NCBI GenBank assembly: GCA_004020645.1
Contig: SAQL01000009.1
Span: forward strand, 62,001-126,000
Length of the DNA stretch: 64,000 bases
Direction: 5' to 3'
From: Mesorhizobium sp.
Lineage (GTDB): Bacteria > Pseudomonadota > Alphaproteobacteria > Rhizobiales > Rhizobiaceae
Under the pieces are notes generated by a model. It saw only the letters and a list, made by a program, of their open reading frames with translations. It did not search any database and was not told the origin of the DNA. Position numbers and translations under genes: made by a program. Shown here piece by piece: positions 20,068 to 28,957 of the stretch; position 1 is the first letter of the stretch, and the number at the start of each line of letters is the position of its first letter.

Positions 20068-21081
20068 ATGTCCGCCGAGCCGCTGAAGACACTGCTCCAT
20101 CCATTCGAGGCCGAGGCTGTCCCCCTGCCGCGTAAGGGCGAGCGTGTCCTCTTTCTCGGCGCTGAACCCGGCTTCCGCCTGCCCGCAGGTTTCGATGCGG
20201 CACTGCATCTGGTGCAAGGCTTCCGCCCGCATTTTCGCGCGCTGCAGGGGGCGGGCTTCACGGTCACGCCGCGCCCGGAAGGCGAAAGTTTCGATGCGGC
20301 CCTGGTGCTTGCCGGCCGTCATCGCGGGCAAAACGAATTGCGCATCGCTGAGGCGATTGAGCGTGTGAGGCCGGGCGGATCGATTATTGTCGCCGGTGCC
20401 AAGGACAATGGCATTGCCAGCCTGCGCAAGCGCATCGGCGAGCTTGTGCCCCTCGACGGACATTTGCCGAAACATCACGGCATCGCCTTCTGGTTCCATC
20501 GACCTGCCGATGCTGCGGCCGCGGCAGCGCTTCGCGCCGCCAATCCAACCCTTCTGCTTGAGGGCCGGTTCCGCACTGCACCAGGCATGTTCTCTTTCGA
20601 CAAGATCGACACAGGTTCGAAATTGCTGGTCGACAATCTGCCCGGCGACCTGCGTGGCAAAGTTGCCGATTTCTGTGCCGGCTGGGGCTATGTGGCGGCC
20701 GAAGTCGCCGCCCGCTCACCTGGCATATCGGCGCTCGATCTCTACGAGGCCGAGTTCGATGCGCTGGAGGCGGCGAAAGGCAATATCGGCAATACAGCGG
20801 CGGAACCCGATTTCTTCTGGATCGATCTTTTGAGCGAGCCGGTCGAGCGGCGCTATGACGCCATCGTCATGAACCCGCCCTTCCATCGCAGCCGGGCGGC
20901 CGAGCCGGAGGTCGGTGCCGGCATGATCCGCGCCGCGGCAAAGGCGCTGAAGCCGGGCGGGCGGCTGTTCATGGTGGCGAACCGCCAGCTTCCCTACGAG
21001 CCGGTGCTGGCGGCCGCCTTCTCCAGCCATGCCGAGATCGCCCGCGACGGGATGTTCAAGATTCTCGCGGCGCGCCGTTGA
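20068..21081 (+). CDS. Class I methyltransferase, RsmC/RlmG-like (rRNA guanine-N2)
   Basis: The 337-residue protein has the two-domain RsmC layout: a degenerate N-terminal methyltransferase-like domain (1-150) and a catalytic C-terminal domain. The latter has VADFCAGWGYVAAEVA as the cofactor motif near residue 215, and NPPFH near residue 275, the NPP(F/Y) motif of N2-guanine RNA methyltransferases. The likely reaction is methylation of G1207 of 16S rRNA, but RlmG-type specificity cannot be excluded. The ATG at 20068 is chosen because the family begins near MSAEPLKTLLHPFE; an upstream frame from 19978 runs through the pnp terminator. It is convergent with fabI. Confidence 0.85.
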   Translation: MSAEPLKTLLHPFEAEAVPLPRKGERVLFLGAEPGFRLPAGFDAALHLVQGFRPHFRALQGAGFTVTPRPEGESFDAALVLAGRHRGQNELRIAEAIERVRPGGSIIVAGAKDNGIASLRKRIGELVPLDGHLPKHHGIAFWFHRPADAAAAAALRAANPTLLLEGRFRTAPGMFSFDKIDTGSKLLVDNLPGDLRGKVADFCAGWGYVAAEVAARSPGISALDLYEAEFDALEAAKGNIGNTAAEPDFFWIDLLSEPVERRYDAIVMNPPFHRSRAAEPEVGAGMIRAAAKALKPGGRLFMVANRQLPYEPVLAAAFSSHAEIARDGMFKILAARR

Positions 21082-21122
21082 GGCGGCGTTCACGGGGTCA
21101 AGGCAACTTCTAAAGGCCGAAA

Positions 21123-21935
21123 TTACTCTCGTCCGTTGTCGGTCCGCTTCAACTCGTCGAGCGTCGGCATCGAGACGATGTGGTAGCCGGAATCGACATA
21201 GTGGATTTCGCCGGTGACGCCCGACGACAGGTCGGAGAGGAGGTAGAGCGCAGAACCACCGACTTCGTCGATGGTCACTGTGCGGCGCAGCGGCGAGTTG
21301 CGCTGCTGGTAGGAAAACATGTGGCGTGCGTCGGAAATCCCGGCGCCCGCCAATGTCCGCACCGGGCCGGCCGATATGCCGTTCACCCTGATGCCGCGCG
21401 GGCCATAGTCGTTGGCGAGATAGCGGACGCTGGCTTCCAGCCCGGCCTTGGCGACGCCCATGACGTTGTAGTTCGGCATGACTCGAACGGAACCGGCATA
21501 AGTCAGCGTGATCATCGAGCCGCTGTCCTTCATCAGCGCGGCGGCATGACGGGCGACCTCGGTGAAGGAGTAGCAGGAGATGACCATTGTGCGGACGAAA
21601 TTATCGCGGCTGGTATCGGCGTAAAGGCCCTTCAGCTCGTTCTTGTCAGAAAAGCCAATGGCGTGGACGACGAAGTCCAGCCCGCCCCAGGCCCTGCCCA
21701 AGGTCTCGAAAGTAGCGGCAACCGATGCGCTGTCCTCGACGTCGCAAGGCACGACCAGCGAGGAGCCGAGCTTGTCGGCAAGCGGCTTGACCCGGCGCCC
21801 GAAGGCTTCGCCCTGATAGGTGAAGGCGAGTTCTGCCCCATGTTCGGACAGTTTTCGGGCGATGCCCCAGGCGATCGAATGGTCGTTGGCGACACCCATG
21901 ACAAGCCCGCGCTTGCCCTTCATCAATCCGTCCAT
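21123..21935 (-). CDS. fabI: Enoyl-[acyl-carrier-protein] reductase (NADH)
   Basis: FabI performs the last reduction of each fatty acid elongation cycle. The 270-residue short-chain dehydrogenase-type protein shows RGLVMGVANDHSIAWGIA at the N terminus, GLDFVVHAIGFSDKNELKG, and the catalytic Tyr-(Xaa)6-Lys in YNVMGVAKAGLE. The ATG at 21935 has AAGGA about ten bases upstream, inside the end of fabB; a TTG at 21944 and an ATG at 21923 are alternatives. It follows fabB by 12 bases, so fabA-fabB-fabI form one minus-strand cluster. Alphaproteobacteria often have a second FabI elsewhere. Confidence 0.93.
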   Translation of the reverse strand: MDGLMKGKRGLVMGVANDHSIAWGIARKLSEHGAELAFTYQGEAFGRRVKPLADKLGSSLVVPCDVEDSASVAATFETLGRAWGGLDFVVHAIGFSDKNELKGLYADTSRDNFVRTMVISCYSFTEVARHAAALMKDSGSMITLTYAGSVRVMPNYNVMGVAKAGLEASVRYLANDYGPRGIRVNGISAGPVRTLAGAGISDARHMFSYQQRNSPLRRTVTIDEVGGSALYLLSDLSSGVTGEIHYVDSGYHIVSMPTLDELKRTDNGRE

Positions 21936-21947
21936 GGTCGGCAATCC

Positions 21948-23168
21948 TTATGCGGAATAGCGCTGGAAAATCAGCGTTGCGTTGGTGCCGCCGAAACCGA
22001 ACGAGTTGGACAAAACGGTGTCGATCCTGGCATCGTCGATGCGCTCTCGCACGATGGGCATGCCCTCGAATTCCGGATCGAGCTGCTCGATGTGGGCGCT
22101 CTCGCCGATGAAGCCGCCTTGCATCATCAGGATCGAGTAGATCGATTCCTGCACGCCGGCCGCACCCAGCGAATGGCCGGTCAGTGATTTCGTCGAGGTG
22201 ATGAAAGGCATCTTGTCGCCGAAGACCTCGCGGATTGCGCCCATTTCCCTGGAGTCGCCGACCGACGTCGAGGTGCCGTGCGTGTTGATGTAGTCGACCG
22301 GCGAAGAAACGGTCGCCAGCGCCTGCCGCATGCAGCGCACCGCGCCTTCGCCCGAGGGTGCCACCATGTCGTAGCCGTCGGAGGTCGCGCCATAGCCGAC
22401 GACCTCGGCATAGATCTTTGCGCCGCGCGCCTTGGCGTGCTCGAGCTCTTCCAGCACCAGCACGCCGGCGCCGCCGGCAATGACGAAGCCGTCACGATCG
22501 ACGTCATAGGCGCGCGAGGCGGCCGATGCCCGGTCGTTGAACTTGGAGGACATGGCGCCCATAGCGTCGAACAGGTCCGACATCGTCCAGTCGAGGTCCT
22601 CATGGCCGCCGGCGAAGACCATGTCCTGCTTGCCCCACTGGATCAGTTCGTAGCCATTGCCGATGCAATGCGCCGAGGTCGAACAGGCCGAAGAGATCGA
22701 ATAGTTGACGCCGTGGATCTTGAACCAGGTTGCGAGCGTCGCCGAAGCAGTCGACGACATCGCCTTCGGCACCGCAAACGGACCGATGCGCTTGGGGCTG
22801 CCGTTCTTGAGCGTGGTTTCAGCGGCTTCGACGATGGTTCGGGTCGATGGTCCGCCCGATCCCATGACGATACCTGTGCGCTCATTGGTGATGTCGTTCT
22901 CGCCAAGTCCAGCGTCCACGATGGCCTGGTCCATTGCGACATGGTTCCAGGCCGCACCTTGTGACAGGAAGCGCATGGCGCGACGATCGATCAGCGCGGA
23001 GGGGTCGAGCGTCGGCGCCCCCCAGACCTGGCAGCGGAAACCGTGTTCGGCGAAGGATTCGGAGAAGCTGATGCCGGATCTGGCATCGTGGAGCGAGGCC
23101 TGCACCTCGTTGGCATTGTTGCCGATCGACGACACGATGCCGAGGCCTGTCACTACGACCCGTCTCAT
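21948..23168 (-). CDS. fabB: 3-oxoacyl-[acyl-carrier-protein] synthase I
   Basis: FabB condenses malonyl-ACP with acyl-ACP and is required to elongate cis-unsaturated intermediates made by FabA. The 406-residue protein begins [20 protein letters not shown]. It has the thiolase-fold active site Cys162 in SSACSTSAH, a histidine in NTHGTST, a lysine in STKSLTGHS, and a C-terminal [15 protein letters not shown] precedes the ATG at 23168; a longer frame to 23189 has no such site. It lies downstream of fabA, its usual partner. Confidence 0.95.
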   Translation of the reverse strand: MRRVVVTGLGIVSSIGNNANEVQASLHDARSGISFSESFAEHGFRCQVWGAPTLDPSALIDRRAMRFLSQGAAWNHVAMDQAIVDAGLGENDITNERTGIVMGSGGPSTRTIVEAAETTLKNGSPKRIGPFAVPKAMSSTASATLATWFKIHGVNYSISSACSTSAHCIGNGYELIQWGKQDMVFAGGHEDLDWTMSDLFDAMGAMSSKFNDRASAASRAYDVDRDGFVIAGGAGVLVLEELEHAKARGAKIYAEVVGYGATSDGYDMVAPSGEGAVRCMRQALATVSSPVDYINTHGTSTSVGDSREMGAIREVFGDKMPFITSTKSLTGHSLGAAGVQESIYSILMMQGGFIGESAHIEQLDPEFEGMPIVRERIDDARIDTVLSNSFGFGGTNATLIFQRYSA

Positions 23169-23288
23169 TCGCAACTCCTTCCAGCACATGAACCCGAAAC
23201 CTGTCGGACAAGGATCATGCGCAAATTAAAAGTTCTCCAGCTTCCTTGCGCGTCCCGCGGACTCGCGGCGGCGCTGTGAAGGCGCCGG

Positions 23289-23807
23289 TCAGGCGGCGGC
23301 CGACTGCTTGGACAGACCCACCTTGAGATCCGTTGCTGCGTATATGGGTTCGCCATCCGCCTTCAGCCAGCCATCGGCGATACCAAGCACCAGCCGCCCG
23401 CGCATCACGCGCTTGAAGTCCACGCCATATTCCACCTTCTTGACCGACGGCGTCACCATGCCTTTGAATCTCACTTCGCCGGTCGAGAGCGCCATGCCCT
23501 TGCCCGGCTCGCCGAGCCAGCCGAGGTAGAATCCCGTCAATTGCCACATGGCGTCGAGGCCCAGGCACCCCGGCATGATCGGGTTGCCGATGAAGTGGCA
23601 GGCGAAAAACCACAGGTCCGGCTTGATGTCGAATTCCGCGCGGATGAAACCCTTGTCGAAGGCGCCGCCCGTCTCGCTGATTTCGGTGATGCGGTCGAAC
23701 ATCAGCATCGGCGGATAGGGGAGCTGGGCGTTTCCAGGTCCGAACAGCTCGCCGCGGGCGCAGGCAAGCAGTTCTTCGTAATCGTAGCTGGATTTCGAAA
23801 CCGCCAT
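23289..23807 (-). CDS. fabA: 3-hydroxydecanoyl-ACP dehydratase/isomerase
   Basis: FabA dehydrates beta-hydroxydecanoyl-ACP and isomerises the trans-2 to the cis-3 product, starting unsaturated fatty acid synthesis. The 172-residue protein has the hot-dog fold, with catalytic His71 in [15 protein letters not shown] and Asp85 in GLDAMWQ. It is the first gene of the minus-strand fabA-fabB-fabI cluster and is divergent from irr. The same neighbourhood is known in other rhizobia. Confidence 0.95.
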   Translation of the reverse strand: MAVSKSSYDYEELLACARGELFGPGNAQLPYPPMLMFDRITEISETGGAFDKGFIRAEFDIKPDLWFFACHFIGNPIMPGCLGLDAMWQLTGFYLGWLGEPGKGMALSTGEVRFKGMVTPSVKKVEYGVDFKRVMRGRLVLGIADGWLKADGEPIYAATDLKVGLSKQSAAA

Positions 23808-23950
23808 CAAATCTCATCCCCGTAATCGTCCGGGCGGTAGCGCGCCCTTGTCGTTGGTTCCTAACACAATCTATTTCAGGCCGGAAACCGGCGTTTGCGC
23901 TTAACCTGCCCGTCTGCCTGGGTCAATGCGCGCTATTGATCGTATTCGAG

Positions 23951-23967
23951 CGACAGAATATATGTCG
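23951..23967. promoter_or_regulatory. Candidate operator between fabA and irr
   Basis: CGACA (23951-23955) and TGTCG (23963-23967) form a perfect inverted repeat across the AT-rich spacer GAATATA. It lies about 80 bases before irr and 144 bases before fabA, in the divergent promoter region. The symmetry and position suit a dimeric repressor site. It has not been matched to a published Irr (ICE) or RirA (IRO) box. Confidence 0.35.
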
Positions 23968-24047
23968 GGGGGTGTCCAGTTCGGTCAATGTTTATTTTTG
24001 GCACCTTGGGCATATCTTGAGGCGAAACTGTGAGCTTGGACGGATAG

Positions 24048-24479
24048 ATGGATCTGGGCTGCCGGAAGGAAAATATCGCTGTGGACAAGCGAGTTCGCGA
24101 AGCTGGCCTGAGGCCGACGCGACAGCGCATTGCGCTGGCCGATCTGCTTTTCGCCAAGGGCGACCGCCATCTGTCGGCCGAGGAACTGCACGAGGAGGCG
24201 GTCGCCGCCGGCGTGCCGGTGTCGCTCGCCACCGTCTACAACGCCCTTCATCAATTCACCCAGGCGGGCCTTCTGCGCATCCTGGCCGTCGAGGGGTCGA
24301 AGACTTACTTCGACACCAACACCTCCGATCACCATCATTTCTACATTGAGGGCGAAAACAGGATCTTCGACATCGCCAGCGGTCCTGTCACGGTTTCCAA
24401 CCTGCCGGAGCCGCCGGAAGGCATGGAGATCGCCAATGTCGACATCGTGGTGAGGCTGCGCCCCAAACGCTCCGATTGA
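24048..24479 (+). CDS. irr: Iron response regulator Irr (Fur family)
   Basis: Irr is the rhizobial haem-responsive regulator that represses haem synthesis and iron-storage genes when iron is low. The 143-residue protein has the Fur winged helix in residues 15-90 (LRPTRQRIALADLLFAKGDR, then VSLATVYNALHQFTQAGLLR) and the Irr-specific triple histidine in SDHHHFYIEGENRIFD, linked to haem binding. Its C terminus, EPPEGMEIANVDIVVRLRP, matches the family. The ATG at 24048 follows GGACGGA; a GTG at codon 12 with GGAAGGA upstream is an alternative. Confidence 0.93.
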   Translation: MDLGCRKENIAVDKRVREAGLRPTRQRIALADLLFAKGDRHLSAEELHEEAVAAGVPVSLATVYNALHQFTQAGLLRILAVEGSKTYFDTNTSDHHHFYIEGENRIFDIASGPVTVSNLPEPPEGMEIANVDIVVRLRPKRSD

Positions 24480-24491
24480 TCCGCGCTTCAT

Positions 24492-24529
24492 AAGGCCGCG
24501 AGATACCGTCTCGCCTGTATCGGCCTTTA
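24492..24529. terminator. Terminator between irr and the convergent SH3 gene
   Basis: AAGGCCG (24492-24498) pairs with CGGCCTT (24521-24527), and an inner CGAGA/TCTCG stem (24499-24513) adds a branch. The right arm ends in a short T run. It lies between two convergent genes and could serve both. Confidence 0.6.
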
Positions 24530-24557
24530 GACCGTGATCCCGACCGACAAGATGAGG

Positions 24558-25121
24558 TCAGTTCTTGACCCGTTCGCCCGGATAAGCGCCCCAGACAAGC
24601 GACTGGGCGAGCCAGCCGGTGTGGCCGTTGAAGGTCATCTCGCACCACTGGCCGTCACAGGACTTGATCGTCCCCATGGCGCCCGGCTCGATGATCGCGA
24701 CGATGCTGGCATCCTTTTCCGGGTCGTCGAGAAGGTTGACTCGGGCATCTTTGCCCCGCTGCCAGGGAGCTACGATCGCCGTCCGGCGGCCTGAAAGCAG
24801 CGACTGGTTGATCCAGCCTTCCGAGCCGTCGGCATCGCGCACACGACGCCAGGTGTCGAATTCCTGGATGATCTCCATCGGCAGGCCGGGCTTCATATAC
24901 ATCCAGTCGACGGAATAGTTGACGCCGGGTCCGACGCGGGAGTTGACGCGGCCCGCTTTCAGGCTGACGAAACGCGGCAGCGGCAGGCCGCTCGGGCCGA
25001 GCGTTGTGCTCTGGGCGGGTGCTGCCGCATTCTGTGCCGCCACATGCGGGGAATGAAGGAGAGCGCCGAGAAATGCTGCGCTGAGGGCCAGGCGGAGCGA
25101 CGCGAAACCAGACACTTTCAT
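24558..25121 (-). CDS. Exported bacterial SH3-domain protein
   Basis: The 187-residue protein starts with a signal peptide (MKVSGFASLRLALSAAFLGA to about residue 29, cleavage near VAAQN). Two SH3-like modules follow: residues 50-110 (FVSLKAGRVNSRVGPGVNYS to SEGWINQSLLSG) and 115-180 (ARVNLLDDPEKDASIVAIIE to GHTGWLAQSLVWG). Such SH3_4-type proteins act in the periplasm or at the cell wall, often binding peptidoglycan or peptides. A GTG two codons in (25115) has a better placed GAAAGGA site and could be the true start. It is divergent from the dehydrogenase gene and convergent with irr. Confidence 0.8.
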   Translation of the reverse strand: MKVSGFASLRLALSAAFLGALLHSPHVAAQNAAAPAQSTTLGPSGLPLPRFVSLKAGRVNSRVGPGVNYSVDWMYMKPGLPMEIIQEFDTWRRVRDADGSEGWINQSLLSGRRTAIVAPWQRGKDARVNLLDDPEKDASIVAIIEPGAMGTIKSCDGQWCEMTFNGHTGWLAQSLVWGAYPGERVKN

Positions 25122-25271
25122 CCTTTCGGCGCCGGCTCATCGGCCTTGGCGCCCCTTTTTCTTTGTCTTCGGCGGAACCTCTTGTTACATGATGAATTGG
25201 CACCGCGACCGGCCTGCAGTTTCGCCTGTCTTGGTTAAAGAGGTCTCAACGAGGTCGGGTTCGAGGAAACA

Positions 25272-26273
25272 ATGGTAGGCAGAAAAAGGCCCCTCGTCGT
25301 CATCACGCGCAAGCTGCCCGACCCGGTCGAGACCCGCATGCGTGAGCTTTTCGACGCCCGGCTGAATGTCGAAGACAGGCCAATGACGCAGCCGGAACTG
25401 GTCGCGGCGGTCAAGGAAGCCGACGTGCTGGTGCCGACCATAACCGATCATATCGACGCGGCGCTGATCGCTCAGGCTGGCGACAACCTCAAGCTGATCG
25501 CCAATTTCGGTAACGGCGTCGACAAGATCGACGTGTCAGCAGCAGCGAAGAAGGGCATTACCGTCACCAACACGCCGAACGTGCTGACCGAAGATACGGC
25601 CGACATGACCATGGCGCTGATGCTGGCGGTGCCGCGGCGGCTTGCGGAAGGCGCCAATGTGCTGACCGGCGACAAGAAATGGGCCGGCTGGTCGCCAACC
25701 TGGATGCTCGGCCGGCGTATCTGGGGCAAACGCCTCGGCATTGTCGGCATGGGCCGCATCGGCACCGCTGTCGCCCGACGGGCCAAGGCCTTTGGCCTGT
25801 CGATCCACTATCACAACCGCCATCGCGTGCTGCCGGCGGTCGAGGACGAGCTGGAGGCGACTTATTGGGAAAGCCTCGACCAGATGCTTGCCCGCATGGA
25901 CATCATATCGGTCAATTGTCCGTCGACGCCGGCGACCTTCCACCTGCTTTCGGCGCGGCGGCTGGCGCTTCTGCAACCGTCCGCTTACATCGTCAACACA
26001 GCGCGCGGCGACATCATCGACGAGGACTCTCTGGTCAAGCTGATCCAGGACGGCAAGATCGCCGGCGCCGGGCTTGATGTCTACGAGCATGAGCCGGCGC
26101 TGAACAGCAAATTGCTGAAGCTCGCCGCCAAGGGCAAGGTCGTGTTGTTGCCGCACATGGGGTCGGCGACGCTCGAAGGCCGGATCGACATGGGCGAGAA
26201 GGTGATCATCAACATCCGCGCCTTCTTCGATGGCCACCGTCCACCGGATCGCGTACTGCCACTGCGGACGTGA
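25272..26273 (+). CDS. D-isomer-specific 2-hydroxyacid dehydrogenase (glyoxylate/hydroxypyruvate reductase type)
   Basis: The 333-residue protein reduces a 2-oxoacid with NAD(P)H in the cytosol. The Rossmann motif is LGIVGMGRIGTAVARRAKAF (near residue 157). The catalytic residues appear as Arg in VNTARGDIIDE, Glu in DVYEHEPAL and His in LLPHMGSAT. It is closest in style to GyaR-type glyoxylate reductases, which often lie near this SH3 gene in rhizobia, but the substrate is not fixed by sequence. The ATG is preceded by GAGGAAAC. Confidence 0.88.
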   Translation: MVGRKRPLVVITRKLPDPVETRMRELFDARLNVEDRPMTQPELVAAVKEADVLVPTITDHIDAALIAQAGDNLKLIANFGNGVDKIDVSAAAKKGITVTNTPNVLTEDTADMTMALMLAVPRRLAEGANVLTGDKKWAGWSPTWMLGRRIWGKRLGIVGMGRIGTAVARRAKAFGLSIHYHNRHRVLPAVEDELEATYWESLDQMLARMDIISVNCPSTPATFHLLSARRLALLQPSAYIVNTARGDIIDEDSLVKLIQDGKIAGAGLDVYEHEPALNSKLLKLAAKGKVVLLPHMGSATLEGRIDMGEKVIINIRAFFDGHRPPDRVLPLRT

Positions 26274-26296
26274 TGCCATCTTAAGTTAGCGAAGGC

Positions 26297-26779
26297 TTAC
26301 GAAATCACCTTGCGCATGGTAATCGAGGTCGGACGGTCATAGCCCTTGTGCGCTGTCCGTTCCGTTTCGCGAAAGCCGAGCCGGGCAAAGGCCGCGTGGT
26401 TCCCGTTCAGTTCGATCCGCGTCTGAAGCTCGATCGCAGGCTTGCCGCGGTTGCGGGCGAGATCCTCGACAGCTTGCATCAGCTGCCTGGCAATGCCCTG
26501 TCCCTGAAAGTCCGGTTCGACCGCGAGCTTTCCGATATAGAAATCGTTGGCCCGCTCCAGAACAAAAACGCAGCCGACGGTCCTGCCGTCCTTCAGCGCC
26601 GCAAAGCCCGTCTCTTGCCGGGCCTTGTCCCGGAGATTTTCGACCGTGAGCCGATGCGCCGAGGATGGCGGAGCGATGACACCGTCCATTGGGGCGAAGG
26701 CGCGCATGATCAGCGCCAGCACCTCGTCCCAACGGTCGAAATCGGCCGGAAGCTGCTCGACGGAAACCAGGCGGCCCAA
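26297..26779 (-). CDS. GNAT-family N-acetyltransferase
   Basis: The 160-residue protein has the acetyl-CoA binding motif A in KLAVEPDFQGQGIARQLMQA (Q-x-x-G-x-G/A type) near residue 90, and the motif B segment ELNGNHAAFARLGF. The substrate is unknown. The start is a TTG at 26779, three bases after the MoeB-like stop codon, with only a weak AGAGA before it, so coupling with the upstream gene is likely. It is convergent with the dehydrogenase gene across 23 bases. Confidence 0.78.
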   Translation of the reverse strand: MGRLVSVEQLPADFDRWDEVLALIMRAFAPMDGVIAPPSSAHRLTVENLRDKARQETGFAALKDGRTVGCVFVLERANDFYIGKLAVEPDFQGQGIARQLMQAVEDLARNRGKPAIELQTRIELNGNHAAFARLGFRETERTAHKGYDRPTSITMRKVIS

Positions 26780-26782
26780 GGT

Positions 26783-27538
26783 CTAGTTTCTCTTGTAGCG
26801 GATCGTGTCGAAGCGCGCTGTCAACGCATCGTAAAGCAGCAGCCGGCCGACCAGCGGCTCGCCAATGCCGGCGATCAGCTTGATCGCCTCCATAGCCTGC
26901 AGCGTGCCGACGACACCGGTCAGCACGCCGAGTACGCCGGCCACAGCGCAGGATGGCACCAGGCCGGGTGGCGGCGGTTCCGGAAAAAGATCGCGATAGC
27001 TTGGATTCGGCCTGCCGTCCGCGCCGGTCTCGAACGGTTTCAGCACGGTCACCGAACCGTCGAAGCGGCCGACGGCGGCATGTACCAGCGGCCGCTTTTC
27101 CGCGGCGCAGGCGTCGGCCGCCGCATAACGTGTTTCGAAATTGTCGGAGCCGTCGACGACGATGTCATAACGGGCGACGAGGGCAGGGGCATTGTCCGCC
27201 GTCAGCCTGAGATTGTGCAGTTCCACGGCGACGTTGGGATTGATGCGGGCGATGGTCGCTTTGGCACTGTCGGTTTTCGCCATGCCGACAGCGTCGGTGC
27301 CGTGGATCACCTGTCTTTGCAGGTTCGACAGCGAGACGCTGTCGTCGTCGACGATGCCGAGCGTGCCGACGCCGGCTGCGGCAAGATATTCAAGCACCGG
27401 CGCTCCCAGGCCGCCGGCGCCGATGACCAGGACTCGAGCCCGCTTCAGTCGCTGCTGGCCGGCGCCGCCGATCTCGGGCAGCACGATGTGGCGGGCGTAG
27501 CGTTCGAGTTCTTCGTTGGTGAGCGCGGTGGTGATCAT
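26783..27538 (-). CDS. MoeB/ThiF-family adenylyltransferase
   Basis: The 251-residue protein adenylates the C terminus of a ubiquitin-like sulfur carrier (MoaD, ThiS or a relative). ATP binding is shown by LVIGAGGLGAPVLEYLAAAG near residue 37, NLQRQVIHG, and the Asp in VDGSDNFETRY. The zinc-binding CxxC pairs of E. coli MoeB are missing: the usual YRCLFPE reads YRDLFPE. A single cysteine remains in VPSCAVAG. The ATG at 27538 is chosen because homologues begin near TNEELERYARHIVLPEIGG. A longer frame runs into the heptamer repeat and gives a repetitive false N terminus. Whether it serves molybdopterin or thiamin cannot be decided; molybdopterin would fit the molybdoenzyme at 57520-60453. Confidence 0.82.
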   Translation of the reverse strand: MITTALTNEELERYARHIVLPEIGGAGQQRLKRARVLVIGAGGLGAPVLEYLAAAGVGTLGIVDDDSVSLSNLQRQVIHGTDAVGMAKTDSAKATIARINPNVAVELHNLRLTADNAPALVARYDIVVDGSDNFETRYAAADACAAEKRPLVHAAVGRFDGSVTVLKPFETGADGRPNPSYRDLFPEPPPPGLVPSCAVAGVLGVLTGVVGTLQAMEAIKLIAGIGEPLVGRLLLYDALTARFDTIRYKRN

Positions 27539-27632
27539 CGCCGGACCATATAGCGGGAGAAAAACCTTGTCAGGCGCCAATGCATGTTTTGCCGAAGCCT
27601 GCCATCTAGCTTGGCCATCGGGGTGCGCGGCA

Positions 27633-27773
27633 GTGAATAGTGAGTAGTGAATAGTGAATAGTGAGTAGTGAGTAGTGAGTAGTGAGTAGTGAGTAGTTAA
27701 TAGTGAAATAAAGGTCCTCTCACTACCATTCACCATTCACCATTCACCATTCACTACTCACTACTCACTATGG
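27633..27773. repeat. Heptamer tandem array arranged as an inverted repeat
   Basis: From 27633 to 27702 there are ten consecutive 7-base units, GTGAATA or GTGAGTA plus one GTTAATA, with an eleventh degenerate unit to 27709. After an 11-base spacer the complementary units CATTCAC and TACTCAC run from 27727 to 27768. The two arms can pair into one long imperfect hairpin. The last six codons of recF, including its TAG stop (27754-27756), lie within the right arm. The array separates recF from the MoeB-like gene. Confidence 0.9.
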
Positions 27774-28932
27774 TCGGCCGAACCGTCCCGTGATCGACGG
27801 TCAAAAACTGCGCGCGTCCCTTGAGACTGGAAAACAGCGCCGCATCGGTCCCGGTCATGAAAGCCTGGCAATTCAGCTCTTCCAGGATCGAGAACAGCGC
27901 GGTGCGCCGGCCTGCGTCGAGATGGGCAGCGATCTCGTCGAGCAGCAGGATCGGCGTCATGCCCGACATCTCGCCGGTCAGCCGGGCATGCGACAGGACC
28001 ATGCCGACCAGCAGCGCCTTCTGCTCGCCGGTCGAACAGAGTTCGGCCGGCATCGCCTTGGGCCGGTGCCGCACCACGAGGTCCGAACGGTGCGGGCCGT
28101 CGAGCGTGCGCCCGGCGGCGCGGTCGCGATCGCGGCCTTCGGCAAGCGCTTGGCGGAACCGCTCCTCGACATCGACAGCCGCGGAGGTGCCGACTTCGCT
28201 TTCCAGCGCGCCGGACAGGCCGATGTCGGCTTGCGGAAACGGACCGGCACCTGGCAGCCTGTCGATCATGGCGGCGAGCAGGCGCACCAGTTCGGCACGC
28301 GCCGCGGCGATCGCCACACCGGTTTCGGCCATTTGCGTCTCGATCGCATCGAACCAGGCGCCGTCACGCGAGCCTTCGGCGAGCAGCCGATTGCGGCCGC
28401 GCATCGCTTTTTCGTAGTCGAGCGCGCGCTGGCCGTGGCCGGGATCGATCGCCAGGACCTGCCGGTCGAGAAAGCGCCGGCGGTCTGCGGCCGGCCCGGT
28501 GAACAATGCATCCATCGCCGGTGTGAGCCAGACGACGCGCAGCCATTCCAGCATGTCCTCCGCCGAGCGCGCTGCCGCGCCATTGATCCGCACCCGCCGG
28601 CCGCTCTCGCCGGCGGCATCGCCGCCTGCAACGCCGGTGCCGATCTCGACCGGTCCATCCGGCCCGTCAAGCCGGGCATGGATGGCAAAGCCGCCGTCGC
28701 CGCCTTCACGCGCCACATCGGCATAAGGTGCACGGCGCAGGCCGCGACCCGGTGTCAGCAGGGAAATCGCTTCCAGCAGGTTGGTTTTGCCGGCGCCATT
28801 GTCGCCGGAAAAAACCACGGCGCCGGGTTCGAGGCCGATCGACAGCGTTGCGTAATTGCGGAAATTCGTAAGTGACAGCTTACTTATATGAGTCTGCTGA
28901 TCGTGCTCAGGCTGCTTCGCAACTCTGGTCAT
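27754..28932 (-). CDS. recF: DNA replication and repair protein RecF
   Basis: RecF is an SMC-like ATPase that loads RecA at gaps with RecO and RecR. The 392-residue protein begins MTRVAKQPEHDQQTHISKLS. It has Walker A in SGDNGAGKTNLLEAISLLTP (near residue 42), the signature region TLDGPHRSDLVV and STGEQKALLVGMVLSHA, and Walker B in PILLLDEIAAHLD. Its last residues, IVSSE, are encoded by the heptamer repeat, so the natural C terminus may have been slightly altered. It lies 25 bases downstream of dnaN, the usual dnaN-recF order. Confidence 0.95.
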   Translation of the reverse strand: MTRVAKQPEHDQQTHISKLSLTNFRNYATLSIGLEPGAVVFSGDNGAGKTNLLEAISLLTPGRGLRRAPYADVAREGGDGGFAIHARLDGPDGPVEIGTGVAGGDAAGESGRRVRINGAAARSAEDMLEWLRVVWLTPAMDALFTGPAADRRRFLDRQVLAIDPGHGQRALDYEKAMRGRNRLLAEGSRDGAWFDAIETQMAETGVAIAAARAELVRLLAAMIDRLPGAGPFPQADIGLSGALESEVGTSAAVDVEERFRQALAEGRDRDRAAGRTLDGPHRSDLVVRHRPKAMPAELCSTGEQKALLVGMVLSHARLTGEMSGMTPILLLDEIAAHLDAGRRTALFSILEELNCQAFMTGTDAALFSSLKGRAQFLTVDHGTVRPTIVSSE

Positions 28933-28957
28933 GACAGCAAGATGGCCTCGTTCCGGC

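Noticed and set aside
27539..27736. N-terminal extension of the MoeB-like protein through the heptamer array
   Set aside because: It would encode a repetitive THYSLL-type peptide from the repeat; homologues start at 27538.
27633..27773. CRISPR array
   Set aside because: The units are seven bases long with no spacers, and no cas genes are nearby.
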